A DNA stretch of 64,000 bases from Natranaerobius trueperi (GTDB lineage Bacteria; Bacillota; Natranaerobiia; Natranaerobiales; Natranaerobiaceae). Both the position numbers and the translations under genes were made by a program. The stretch is from assembly GCF_002216005.1 (NCBI RefSeq), contig NZ_NIQC01000001.1, forward strand, positions 212,497 to 276,496. The letters are read 5' to 3'. The notes under the pieces were generated by a model that was not told the origin of the DNA, ran no database searches, and worked only from the letters and a program-made list of their open reading frames with translations. Shown here piece by piece: positions 42,541 to 51,372 of this stretch (position 1 is the first letter of the stretch; each line of letters opens with the position of its first letter).

Positions 42541-42605
42541 GATAATATGATTAGTGACCCTAGTCATATAATTAGTCATATTTATCTAAAACCTTATACT
42601 TAAAA

Positions 42606-42650
42606 AAATAAACGGTGTAAACCTCTAAAAAAGGTTCACACCGTTTATTT
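42606..42650 (-). terminator. Terminator of the hutI operon
   Basis: AAATAAACGGTGT and ACACCGTTTATTT form a long stem extended by AACC/GGTT; T-rich on the minus strand. Confidence 0.85.
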
Positions 42651-42663
42651 AAGAGTATTCTTT

Positions 42664-43923
42664 TTAAACTACAACAGTTCCTTTTTTAATAACTGTTTCT
42701 ACATGGTTAATACCGTAATGATACGGTAGGTACTCATGATTTGGCATATCAAAAATAACAAGATCTGCCTGTTTACCACGTTCAATACTCCCTATTTTAT
42801 CAGCTTTATTAATAGCATGGGCTGCATTAATAGTAGCAGCACTAATAGCTTCACTAGGTAACATCTTCATTTTAAGACAAGCAAGAGAGATAATAAAACT
42901 CATAGATTCAGTTGGTGAAGAACCAGGGTTTCTATCTGTTGATAGAGCTGTGGGTACACCTTCTTCTATCATTTTTCTTGCTCTAGCATATTCATCATTC
43001 ATTAAGAAAAAGAGTGTACCTGGTAGTAATACTCCTACAACACCCGCTTCAGCCATCCTTTTAATACCTTGATCACTTGCCTTACCTAAGTGATCGGCTG
43101 AAACTGCTTTCACATCAGCAGCTAGCTCTGCACCTCCTAATGGGTTTATCTCATCTGCATGAATTTTAGGTAATAACCCGGCTTTTTTTGCTTTAGTAAG
43201 TACTCTTCTTGATTGTTCTACTGAAAAAACACCTTTTTCACAAAAAATATCACAAAATTCAGCTAATCCTTCTTCTACAACTTGAGGTAGCATTTCATCC
43301 ACAACTAAATCCACAAAAGCATCGGGATAACTTTTATAGTCTTTAGGTATTGCATGCGCACCTAAAAAAGTATTCACAACATCTACTTGATGTGTTCTAC
43401 CTAACTTTTTAGATACCCTTAACTGCTTTAATTCTGTCTCTGTCTCTAAACCATAACCACTCTTTGATTCAACTGTTGTGACACCTTCTTTTAAAAAGGT
43501 ATCTAATCTTTTCTTTGCAGACTCATATAGCTCTATTTCTGGTTTGTTTTTTGTACTTTCTACTGTACCTAAAATACCTCCACCCGCTTCTAATATTTCA
43601 AGATACTCTCTACCATTTATCCTTAGTCCTAGTTCTCTTTCTCTACTTTCACCAAAGACAATATGTGTGTGGGGATCAACAAACCCAGGCATCACAGTTT
43701 TATCCTTTGCATCAATAACTCGAGTTTTTGGTGTTATATTTACTTTATTAATAATTTCGTCTGTTTTTCCTACAGCTACTATCTTTTCATCTTTTACTAC
43801 AACTGCACCATCTTTTATAATACCTATATTTTTAAGTTCTTCCTTAGTTTTAGGTTTATAACTATTCCCTTCTAGTGTAACTAATTCCCTTGCATTTAAT
43901 ATAACTAAATCAGGTTTTGTCAT
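42664..43923 (-). CDS. hutI: Imidazolonepropionase
   Basis: Third enzyme of histidine breakdown: it opens the ring of 4-imidazolone-5-propionate to N-formimino-L-glutamate. The 419-residue amidohydrolase shows FVDPHTHIVFGESRERELGL (metal His pair), GGGILGTVEST, KSGYGLETETELKQLRV, AHAIP, KIHADEI, SADHLG and LSTDRNPGSSP (metal Asp). Length and motifs fit HutI fully. It follows ftcD with 11 bases between them in one operon. The urocanase gene hutU, which makes its substrate, is not in this window; hutH lies 8 kb away. Confidence 0.95.
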   Translation of the reverse strand: MTKPDLVILNARELVTLEGNSYKPKTKEELKNIGIIKDGAVVVKDEKIVAVGKTDEIINKVNITPKTRVIDAKDKTVMPGFVDPHTHIVFGESRERELGLRINGREYLEILEAGGGILGTVESTKNKPEIELYESAKKRLDTFLKEGVTTVESKSGYGLETETELKQLRVSKKLGRTHQVDVVNTFLGAHAIPKDYKSYPDAFVDLVVDEMLPQVVEEGLAEFCDIFCEKGVFSVEQSRRVLTKAKKAGLLPKIHADEINPLGGAELAADVKAVSADHLGKASDQGIKRMAEAGVVGVLLPGTLFFLMNDEYARARKMIEEGVPTALSTDRNPGSSPTESMSFIISLACLKMKMLPSEAISAATINAAHAINKADKIGSIERGKQADLVIFDMPNHEYLPYHYGINHVETVIKKGTVVV

Positions 43924-43934
43924 ATTATTACCCC

Positions 43935-44828
43935 CTACTCTAATAACCTGTTCTCTAATACCTGCTCTGAGTCAAAGCTATCTAATTGAAGATAATATCT
44001 AGCTACATCTATTAATGCCTCTACTGGTGTCAATCCAACAATCTCACAATCAGTTATGTGCACACCATATCTAGCTGCTTCAATTTTTATAAGCTCTTGT
44101 ATTCTATATAGGGGAGTTTGGTTTACATCAACAAGGTTCATAGTTACTTGTGCCACATCTCTATCGTCTAAATATATACCAAGGGCTTTAACATTTTTTA
44201 GCCCACCACTTCTCTGTCTAATATTTTTAGCTATCTTTTTAGCTATGTCTACATCTGAGGTACTTAAATTAACGTTATAGGCCACCAACGGTTTTCTGGC
44301 GCCTATAGCTGTTGCACCAGCTGATTCATTCATCTTTTTAGGTCCGTAATCTGGCTGTTCACCATCTTCATTGATACGTTTTTTAACACCTTCATATTCA
44401 CCTTTTCGTACCTTAGCTAGATTCTTTCTATCTTTTCTATTAGCTGACTCTTCATACATAAAAACAGGAATATTAAATTCAGAACCGATAACATCAGCTA
44501 ACTTTTCAGATAAATCAACACATTCTTCCATAGTAATATCTTTAACAGGGGTTAGTGGTATCACATCAGTTGCACCCATTCTTGGATGTTCACCTTCATG
44601 TTGTGTCATATCAATCTCTTCTGAAGCAGTCTTAACAGAACCAAGGACTGCTTCAACTAATGGTTCAGGTTCGCCCACAACAGTTACAACAGTTCTATTA
44701 TGATCCTCATCAGGTGATGTATCTAACAATTTCACTCCATCTTTATCTTTAAAATTAGCTACTATTTTTTCAATCACCTCCTTATCTCTACCTTCACTAT
44801 AATTTGGAACACATTCGATTAAAGGCAT
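43935..44828 (-). CDS. ftcD: Glutamate formimidoyltransferase
   Basis: Transfers the formimino group of N-formimino-glutamate to tetrahydrofolate, releasing glutamate. The 297-residue protein has both formiminotransferase sub-domains: MPLIECVPNYSEGRD, DHNRTVVTVVGEP, HEGEHPRMGATDVIPLTP with the catalytic His region, and KALGIYLDDRDVAQVTMNLV. The cyclodeaminase domain found in some homologues is absent, so a separate cyclodeaminase must exist elsewhere. It is the first gene of the ftcD-hutI operon. The tail HYLQLDSFDSEQ-type segment is variable in the family. Confidence 0.95.
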   Translation of the reverse strand: MPLIECVPNYSEGRDKEVIEKIVANFKDKDGVKLLDTSPDEDHNRTVVTVVGEPEPLVEAVLGSVKTASEEIDMTQHEGEHPRMGATDVIPLTPVKDITMEECVDLSEKLADVIGSEFNIPVFMYEESANRKDRKNLAKVRKGEYEGVKKRINEDGEQPDYGPKKMNESAGATAIGARKPLVAYNVNLSTSDVDIAKKIAKNIRQRSGGLKNVKALGIYLDDRDVAQVTMNLVDVNQTPLYRIQELIKIEAARYGVHITDCEIVGLTPVEALIDVARYYLQLDSFDSEQVLENRLLE

Positions 44829-45053
44829 ATTTATCCCCTCCCTTAAAAATCTCGACTCTTATATATATGAAAAGGAGTAGAGCCCGATGCATAAAAAATC
44901 GGGCTCTTTTTTGCACCATTTCTTAAAGCGAATAGTAAAAACTATATAACAGTGACTCTCACTTATTTAATGAGATGGATTTATTTAAAGCCATATGATA
45001 CTGTTTGATGCTTATATATTTTTAATGAGAATAGGTGTTAATCAAGTAAAGAC
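44829..45053. other. Intergenic stretch with an orphan hairpin
   Basis: About 330 bases lie between ftcD and the M20 gene. Apart from two hairpins (44879-44913 and 45054-45086), I see no gene and no clear riboswitch. Confidence 0.5.
44879..44913 (+). terminator. Orphan terminator-like hairpin
   Basis: AGAGCCCGAT and ATCGGGCTCT followed by six T on the plus strand. No plus-strand gene precedes it; on the minus strand it would lie in the ftcD leader. Confidence 0.6.
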
Positions 45054-45086
45054 AATGGCAGTTCTCATGAAGAGAACTGCCATTTT
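45054..45086. terminator. Hairpin downstream of the M20 gene
   Basis: AATGGCAGTTCTC and GAGAACTGCCATT around a five-base loop, with T after it. It lies 75 bases after the M20 stop on the minus strand. Confidence 0.7.
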
Positions 45087-45161
45087 AATGTGAGAAATTT
45101 ATAGTTTTTTGAGTTTACTTCAAAACTCGAATCCTTACTTTTTAAAGGGGGTTTTTTTGTT

Positions 45162-46340
45162 TTAAGAAAGCTGATTAAAAACAAATTGAGTTAGTACACT
45201 CATCCCATAAGGTATCGCTTCATCATTGAAATCAAACTTTTCGTTATGTTGACTTACCATAGGAGTATCTGGTTTAGTGATACCGAGTCTAAAAAATGTA
45301 GAACGCTCTACATTAGTTGATAAAACTGAAAAGTCTTCTGAGCCCATTCTTGCAGGTATGTCTACTACACTATCTTGAGAAAGGACTTCTTTTGCTGCTT
45401 TTACAACTTCTTCAGTAGTATCTTCATCATTAATAACTGCTGGTACACCATGTTCATAAGTAAATTCATAGTCACATCCATAGGTACTAACAACATTTTT
45501 AATGACTCTCTCCATCTTTTCTTCTATTTGTTTACGTACTTCAGGTGTATGACATCTAGCAGTACCTTTTAGTTCTATTTCTTCAGGAATGATATTAAAT
45601 GCATTACCTCCATTTATGATACAAACAGAGATAACAGCACTATCAAGGGCATTTATCTCTCTACTTACTATACCTTGAAGAGCCATTACAAGGTTAGAAG
45701 AAGCTAAAATAGGATCATAAGATCTATGTGGATAAGCACCATGTCCACCTGTTCCTTTAACTGTTATATGAAACTTATCACCTGAAGCCATAAAGCCATT
45801 TGGCTTTACACCAACCTTTCCAACAGTTAGGTCGGGGTCCCCGTGAAGCCCTACTAATACATCAGGTTTTGGATCTTTTAAAACACCGTTATCAACTAAT
45901 GTTTGTGCACCTTTTAGGGTTTCTTCACCTGGTTGGAAAATGAATTTAACCTTTCCAGAAAATTTATCTCTATTTTCACTTAAGTATTTTGCTACACCAA
46001 GTAAAATGGCAGCGTGTCCATCATGGCCACAGCTATGCATAATGCCATCATTTTGTGAAGAATATTCTAGATCTGTTTTTTCTGTCATGGGTAGTGCATC
46101 TATATCAGCTCTTAACCCAACTACTTTATCTGATTTATTTTGTTCACCTTCTAATAGTGCCACTACACCAGTTTCAATATTATAAGAACAGATATCAATA
46201 TTGTATTCAGTTAACTTTTTTTTAATAAACTTTGTTGTTTCATACTCTTCTAAACCTAGTTCTGGATATTTGTGAAGGTATCTTCTAATCTCTGTAAACT
46301 CATCATGCATTTTTTTAATTTCATTAAAAATTTCACTCAT
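45162..46340 (-). CDS. M20 family amidohydrolase (N-acyl amino acid hydrolase type)
   Basis: Zinc-dependent amidohydrolase that cleaves N-acyl amino acids or similar amides, 392 residues. The family pattern is complete: YLHKYPELGLEEYETT, GLRADIDALPM, IMHSCGHDGHAAILLG (metal Cys/His), FIFQPGEETLKGAQTLV (Glu pair), LHGDPDLTVG, and the dimerisation domain with GGHGAYPH. The C-terminal metal His is in MVSQHNEKFDFND. Substrate (hippurate, IAA conjugates or acetyl amino acids) cannot be fixed. It has its own promoter region and a hairpin downstream. Confidence 0.9.
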   Translation of the reverse strand: MSEIFNEIKKMHDEFTEIRRYLHKYPELGLEEYETTKFIKKKLTEYNIDICSYNIETGVVALLEGEQNKSDKVVGLRADIDALPMTEKTDLEYSSQNDGIMHSCGHDGHAAILLGVAKYLSENRDKFSGKVKFIFQPGEETLKGAQTLVDNGVLKDPKPDVLVGLHGDPDLTVGKVGVKPNGFMASGDKFHITVKGTGGHGAYPHRSYDPILASSNLVMALQGIVSREINALDSAVISVCIINGGNAFNIIPEEIELKGTARCHTPEVRKQIEEKMERVIKNVVSTYGCDYEFTYEHGVPAVINDEDTTEEVVKAAKEVLSQDSVVDIPARMGSEDFSVLSTNVERSTFFRLGITKPDTPMVSQHNEKFDFNDEAIPYGMSVLTQFVFNQLS

Positions 46341-46550
46341 AATAACTCCCCCTATAAATTTAGTATTCTAAAAACAGGAAACTATAACACCTCACCTTCT
46401 TCAGTTAGTTATAGTCTGAAAATTTCTGTAATTATATATATACTTCGACTTTTATTAAAATAATCCTCTAAAAATTATATGTTACTCAATTCATTAAACT
46501 ACTATAAGCCAACTTTCACCGCCTAGCTAGCACCTTTTTGAGAAAAACAT

Positions 46551-46594
46551 TAAGAGGCGGCATCAAAGAGTAATCTTTAAGATGCCGCCCCTTA
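46551..46594 (-). terminator. Terminator of the glsA-AGCS operon
   Basis: TAAGAGGCGGCATC pairs with GATGCCGCCCCTTA; the minus strand then runs into a T-rich tail. It is the main content of the 46341-46614 gap. Confidence 0.85.
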
Positions 46595-46614
46595 ATTAGC
46601 TCCATATTTATTTA

Positions 46615-48030
46615 TTACTTGTTCTCTTTAGAAGGGTCATCCCAGCATTCTACATTTTCTACTCCGTCTACTTTACTTGCTACAAATACGGGATCTAAGC
46701 CTTCTTTTTTCTGTCTGATGTAATCTTTTGAAACGACTAGAGCAATCTTCGATAGTTTACCAATAACTAAAACATTCACCACTACCATAAGACCCATAAA
46801 TATATCTGCTGTGTCCCAAACAAGGCCTAAAGAAGCGATTGAACCAATAAATACCATTGCTAGAACAGCAAATCTAAATAGCGTCAGCCAAGCTTTGTTT
46901 GAGCTTAAATATTGAATATTGGTTTCTCCATAATAGTAGTTACCAAGTATTGAGCTAAAGGTAAAGAACACAATTGCAAATGTGATAAAAGTACCACCCC
47001 AATCCCCAACATGTGAACTCAAAGCACCTTGTGTTAATTGGATCCCTACTAAATCTCCGCCAAATTCTCCAGAAAGCAATATTATAAATGCTGTTGATGT
47101 ACAGATGATTAATGTATCAACAAAAACACCTAAGACTTGTATCAAGGCTTGTTTGACTGGATGACTTACATGTGATGTAGCAGCGGCATTGGGCGCACTA
47201 CCCATGCCTGCCTCATTAGAGAATAATCCTCTTCTAATACCATTCATGATAACTGCACCTAAGGTGCCCCCTGCAAATGGTTCAAATCCAAAAGCACCTG
47301 CAAATATTGAACCAAATAACTGTGGTACTGCAGTTATATTAAGCAGTATAACGACAAAAGCAATCCCTACGTAAATTACTGCCATAATCGGTACCAAAAT
47401 TTCTGTTACCCTAGCAATTCTCTTTACACCACCAAATATGACCAACGCTACAATCAGGGCAACTGCACCACCTACTATGGCATTACCAAAGCCATAGGTG
47501 CCTTCAATAGCATCTGCTAATGTATTGGCTTGCACAGAATTAAAAATTAATCCAAAAGAAACCGTTATGAGTACAGAAAAGAATATTCCTATTTTTTCTT
47601 GACCCAACGCTTTCTTCATATAGTATGAAGGGCCTCCTCTGAAACTATTTCCATCTTTTTCTTTATACGTCTGAGCTAAAATATTCTCTACAAAACTTAA
47701 ACTAGCAGCTACTAGTGCTATAATCCACATCCAGAATACTGCACCAGGACCGCCAGCAGATATAGCAATGGCAACACCTGCCATATTTCCTGTGCCAACA
47801 TGAGATGCAATACTCATAGTTAAAGCTTGAAAAGATGATATCCCATCTGTTTTGCCATCAGGAAGGGTTCTGCCCCTTACCAGTAGCTTTCCCATGTCAC
47901 CGATCAATCTAATTTGTGGAAAATTTAAATATACAGAAAAATACACACCAAATACAATTAGTAAAATCACTACAACATAAGTCCATAATAAATCATTACC
48001 TATACCAACGATATTTTCTAAAAATTCCAT
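46615..48030 (-). CDS. Sodium:amino acid symporter (AGCS family)
   Basis: Sodium-coupled alanine/glycine/glutamine carrier of the AGCS family, 471 residues and about eleven membrane segments. Landmarks include PDGKTDGISSFQALTMSIAS with HVGTGNMAGVAIAIS, GAVFWMWIIALVAASLSFVE, and GLFSNEAGMGSAPNAAATSH. It follows glsA by 25 bases on the same strand, so glutamine is the likely substrate, brought in with Na+ and then deaminated. That link is inference from context. Confidence 0.92.
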   Translation of the reverse strand: MEFLENIVGIGNDLLWTYVVVILLIVFGVYFSVYLNFPQIRLIGDMGKLLVRGRTLPDGKTDGISSFQALTMSIASHVGTGNMAGVAIAISAGGPGAVFWMWIIALVAASLSFVENILAQTYKEKDGNSFRGGPSYYMKKALGQEKIGIFFSVLITVSFGLIFNSVQANTLADAIEGTYGFGNAIVGGAVALIVALVIFGGVKRIARVTEILVPIMAVIYVGIAFVVILLNITAVPQLFGSIFAGAFGFEPFAGGTLGAVIMNGIRRGLFSNEAGMGSAPNAAATSHVSHPVKQALIQVLGVFVDTLIICTSTAFIILLSGEFGGDLVGIQLTQGALSSHVGDWGGTFITFAIVFFTFSSILGNYYYGETNIQYLSSNKAWLTLFRFAVLAMVFIGSIASLGLVWDTADIFMGLMVVVNVLVIGKLSKIALVVSKDYIRQKKEGLDPVFVASKVDGVENVECWDDPSKENK

Positions 48031-48055
48031 ATAACTCCTCTCCTTTCATTAGGTT

Positions 48056-48976
48056 TTATAAAAAAATGCTTAATCTTTCTGATTTTGAAAGCTCTTCTAA
48101 AACTTTTACTCCTGCAATACTATTCCCATGATGATCTAAAGACGGACCTACAACTGCTATTCCCATTTTATTAGGTGCAACAGATACAATCCCGCCTCCG
48201 ACACCACTTTTTGAAGGCATACCAACTCTTACTGCAAAACATCCTGAGGAATCATAAAGTCCACAAGTGGTCATAATTGCTTTTATAATTTTGTTTGCAT
48301 TGGTCGGTATGATTTTTTCTTGTGACCATGGCGCTATACCACCATTAGCAATAACCGAAGCGATTTTAGCAATATCTTTTACAACCATTTCTACTGAACA
48401 TAGTTTAAAGTAAACATCTAAGACATCTTCTACGCTATTATCGATTAAGCCAGCCCCTTTTAGATAATGTGCAATTGCTCTGTTGGTTTGTCCTGTAAGC
48501 TTTTCAGATTTATATACAGCATCATTAATTTTTAGGTTTTGATTATTAGAGAGTTTTTTTAACATCGCCACAATTCTTTCATACTTTTCCTTACAATTTT
48601 TGCCTAACACTGCATCCGTACATGCAATTGCGCCTGCATTTATAAAAGGATTTAGTGGCTTCCCTGACTCTGTCCTCTCTAATTTTGGTATTGAATTAAA
48701 GGGTTCAGATGAAGGTTCCATCCCTACTTTATCAAAGATTTTATCTTCTCCTCCATCTATCAATAAACAGATTAATATAATTACTTTGACGATACTTTGT
48801 ATTGTAAAATAATAATTATAATCACCTGCTTGAACTGCTTTATCGTTAATATCATTAATTGCTATACCAAGTATGTTTGGATCAGCTTTAGCAAGTTCAG
48901 GGATATAGGATGCTACTTGACCACAATTGGTCCATTTTCTGTTCTGGTCTATAATGCTTTGTAGCTTATCTTTCAT
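48056..48976 (-). CDS. glsA: Glutaminase A
   Basis: Hydrolyses glutamine to glutamate and ammonia. The 306-residue beta-lactamase-like protein has the catalytic pair in FTIQSIVKV (Ser near 60, Lys three residues on), NPFINAGAIACTDAVLG, the Tyr/Asn positions in the middle helices, and the C-terminal GMPSKSGVGGGIVSVAPNKM. It is the family length. It starts with ATG behind AAGGGGGGA and leads the operon with the AGCS carrier. In haloalkaliphiles, glutamine breakdown can also supply ammonia and compatible-solute glutamate. Confidence 0.95.
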   Translation of the reverse strand: MKDKLQSIIDQNRKWTNCGQVASYIPELAKADPNILGIAINDINDKAVQAGDYNYYFTIQSIVKVIILICLLIDGGEDKIFDKVGMEPSSEPFNSIPKLERTESGKPLNPFINAGAIACTDAVLGKNCKEKYERIVAMLKKLSNNQNLKINDAVYKSEKLTGQTNRAIAHYLKGAGLIDNSVEDVLDVYFKLCSVEMVVKDIAKIASVIANGGIAPWSQEKIIPTNANKIIKAIMTTCGLYDSSGCFAVRVGMPSKSGVGGGIVSVAPNKMGIAVVGPSLDHHGNSIAGVKVLEELSKSERLSIFL

Positions 48977-49169
48977 TCTATCCCCCCTTTTTACATAGTG
49001 ATTTTTTATATGATATGTAAGATTAGTCAGAAAATTCCAATAATTCTCAAAACTAATTGAATAACGTAAATATAAAAGATCTATTATGTCTTATTAAAGA
49101 AACCTAATTGAAAAAATAACCAAATTGGTAAAACTATAATCTCTTTAGTGATTATAGGAGTTTATTTTT

Positions 49170-49541
49170 TTGATTTTATTTATTAATTATACTATAATTA
49201 TTAGTTTTGAACAATATAAATCTTTATTTGATTACTTTGTTTCTTCTGTATACTTCGAAGAAAGTGATAAGTTATACCTTGGAATTAATGATGTGAAAGT
49301 AGGAAAGAAAAATGATAAAGATATAACTATAGATATTGATGAAAAATATCCTAAAACTATTGATTGTATGGGTGAAGAGCTTGAGATTACAGATGTAGAT
49401 TCTCGGGGTAAGATCAGTTTTAAAGTCCCAAATAGTCTCATATTAAATGGGATAAAGGTTAATGGAGAAGATGAAAGTAGTAGTTTTATAACTATACAAG
49501 ACGATAGAGATTATAAAAAAAGAAAGTTTATATTAGTTTAA
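49170..49541 (+). CDS. Hypothetical 123-residue protein
   Basis: TTG start nine bases after AGGAG. The first 14 residues are hydrophobic (MILFINYTIIISF), followed by an acidic beta-rich part with DKDITIDIDEKYPKTIDCMG and KISFKVPNSLILNG. I do not recognise a family. A hairpin (49590-49621) lies 50 bases after the stop, which supports transcription. It could be the remnant of a longer protein or a small wall-facing protein. Confidence 0.5.
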   Translation: MILFINYTIIISFEQYKSLFDYFVSSVYFEESDKLYLGINDVKVGKKNDKDITIDIDEKYPKTIDCMGEELEITDVDSRGKISFKVPNSLILNGIKVNGEDESSSFITIQDDRDYKKRKFILV

Positions 49542-49589
49542 CAGCTGGGTATAACTTTAAAGAAAATAACGAAGTCAAGATAGCACTAG

Positions 49590-49621
49590 AGTAGGGTCTA
49601 TAAATTGCGATAGACCCTACT
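49590..49621 (+). terminator. Hairpin after the hypothetical gene
   Basis: AGTAGGGTCTA and TAGACCCTACT around a ten-base loop; the T-tract is poor. Confidence 0.6.
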
Positions 49622-49710
49622 ATGTTAAAAGTCCTCATTTTTTCTTATTTCAATATTTTGAATTTTTTTATATAATAAAGATTAGATAATTATATATAAG
49701 AGGTGATTAA

Positions 49711-50694
49711 ATGAAATATATTAAAACTGATTGGAAAACTCCCTATTATAATTTTGCTCTTGAGGAATATTTAATGAATAAGGCACCAGAAGATAGCTAC
49801 TTGTTTTTTTATATCCATAAACCATCCATAATTGTTGGTAAATATCAAAATACTATAGAAGAGATAAATAAAGACTTTGTAGATGAAAATGGTATTGTTG
49901 TTGCTAGAAGAATTTCAGGTGGAGGAGCAGTTTATCATGATGAAGGTAACTTAAATTTTTCCTTTGTACAACCAGCTGATAGAGAAGATGTTAATAATTT
50001 TGAAAAGTTTACTAGACCAATAATAGATGCACTTAATGAACTAGGGGTAGAAGCAGAACTATCAGGAAGAAATGATATATTAGTAGATGAAAAGAAAATA
50101 TCAGGTAATGCACAGTATTATAGTAAAGGAAGAATCTTAAGTCATGGTACTTTACTTTTTAACTCTGAAATGTCTAATTTAGGTAAAGCTTTAAAAGCTA
50201 ATGATCTTAAAATAAAATCAAAAGGTGTTAAGTCAGTTAAAAGTAGAGTAGCAAATATTAAAGACTATTTAGATAAAGATATGTCAATCTATGAACTAAA
50301 AAATCATCTTTTAAGTTATATGTCACATACCCTTGGAATTGACGAATATGTACTAACGGATAAAGAACTAGAAGATGTTTATAAAAGAGCAGAAGAAAAG
50401 TTTAGTAAATGGGACTGGAACTGGGGAGAGTCTCCGAAATTTGAGATAAGTAAGACAGATAAATTTTCTTGTGGGTTAATAAATGTCAAATTAAATGTTA
50501 AAAAAGGAAAGATCATCGATTGTAAAATCTATGGTGATTTCTTCACAAGAAGAGATATTAGCGAATTAGAAGAGTTTTTATGTAATCAGACTTATAAAAA
50601 AACAAGTATAGAAAATGCATTAAAAGATATTAATTTATGGGACTACTTCTATGGTATAAATATAGAAGACTTTGCTAAATTGATTACTAATTAA
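49711..50694 (+). CDS. lplA: Lipoate-protein ligase A
   Basis: Attaches free lipoate to lipoyl domains (glycine cleavage H protein, 2-oxoacid dehydrogenases) using ATP. The 327-residue protein has the N-terminal catalytic domain with IIVGKYQNTIEEIN, VVARRISGGGAVYHDEGNLN (lipoate-binding RRxxGGGxVxHD), and KISGNAQYYSKGRILSHGTL (catalytic Lys). The C-terminal accessory domain starts near 245 (KFEISKTDKFSCGLINVKLN). It stands alone with its own SD (AGAGGTG) and terminator. Confidence 0.94.
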   Translation: MKYIKTDWKTPYYNFALEEYLMNKAPEDSYLFFYIHKPSIIVGKYQNTIEEINKDFVDENGIVVARRISGGGAVYHDEGNLNFSFVQPADREDVNNFEKFTRPIIDALNELGVEAELSGRNDILVDEKKISGNAQYYSKGRILSHGTLLFNSEMSNLGKALKANDLKIKSKGVKSVKSRVANIKDYLDKDMSIYELKNHLLSYMSHTLGIDEYVLTDKELEDVYKRAEEKFSKWDWNWGESPKFEISKTDKFSCGLINVKLNVKKGKIIDCKIYGDFFTRRDISELEEFLCNQTYKKTSIENALKDINLWDYFYGINIEDFAKLITN

Positions 50695-50735
50695 GATTAT
50701 GAAGTTGAAACAAAAGTATTTACATAGTTTAACAC

Positions 50736-50767
50736 GAAAGTCGCAGTACTTTTTGCTGCGACTTTTC
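50736..50767 (+). terminator. Terminator of lplA
   Basis: GAAAGTCGCAG and CTGCGACTTTTC flank a nine-base loop, with a short T tail. Confidence 0.75.
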
Positions 50768-50799
50768 CTATTATGAAGGAAATTCACTTAAATGATAAT

Positions 50800-51243
50800 A
50801 TAAGATATTTATAGATTCCCATTAGGTTATCCACTAGAGTTTAAATGGAACGGAAAGAACAGAGGAAAAACTATAGACGTTACGTGTGTAAGGACTACAT
50901 GGATTGTGGAAATAAATCCGAATGTACATCAGCAAAAGCGGGACGAATTATAGCAAGATTTGAAGATGAAGAGTTTATAGATAAAGTACATGAAAATACA
51001 ATTAAGAAAAAGGACCTCTACAAACTTAGGGGCTCGATAGTTGAGCACCCTTTTGGAACTATCAAAAAATCTTTTGGATATACATATTTTTTAACAAGAG
51101 GGCTAAACTCTGTAAATGCTGAAGCAGGGTTTATTAGCCTTGCTTATAATCTAAAAAGATTGATTAATATCATGGGAGTCAGGGATTTGGTAAGGCTCTT
51201 CAACCAAGTACTACCTTCAAAAATTGCATTTTTTTATTTTTAG
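50800..51243 (+). pseudogene. IS1182-family transposase, C-terminal fragment
   Basis: After an out-of-frame start (RFPLGYPLEFKW near 50812) the frame from 50845 reads YRRYVCKDYMDCGNKSECTS, the Cys motif of IS1182 (DDE_Tnp_1_6) transposases. It then reads RGSIVEHPFGTIKKSFGYTY and LTRGLNSVNAEAGFISLAYN, the catalytic Glu region. The N-terminal DNA-binding part and first two Asp residues are missing, so it is inactive. Confidence 0.75.
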
Positions 51244-51302
51244 AGTAATATACCGCAAAAAGGCATTATGTTATGGTTTTTAATTAATTGTTAGACAGTC
51301 TG

Positions 51303-51318
51303 GCGTGTGGAGTGTCAA
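51303..51318 (+). repeat. IS605 right-end tip remnant
   Basis: GCGTGTGGAGTGTCAA is identical to the terminal 16 bases of IS605 copy B and one base shorter than those of copies A and C. No other part of the element is visible, so this is a fifth, nearly erased copy. Confidence 0.5.
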
Positions 51319-51372
51319 CTTATCTAAAATAAAATACCATTCAATGAAAAAAGTAGCCAAGGAACCCCCTGA

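Larger units (their letters stand above)
42110..42550 (-). mobile_element. IS110-family deletion derivative with non-coding leader
   Basis: On the minus strand this GC-richer island runs from a structured non-coding leader (42291-42540) into the first codons of an IS110 recombinase (ATG at 42290). It then passes by deletion to the last 28 or so codons and the far end (about 42110-42168). No transposase core is left. Exact ends are unknown. It explains most of the gap 42000-42600; the remainder shows no gene. Confidence 0.65.

Noticed and set aside
44830..45160. A riboswitch before ftcD or after the M20 gene
   Set aside because: Only simple hairpins are present; no conserved riboswitch core could be made out by eye.
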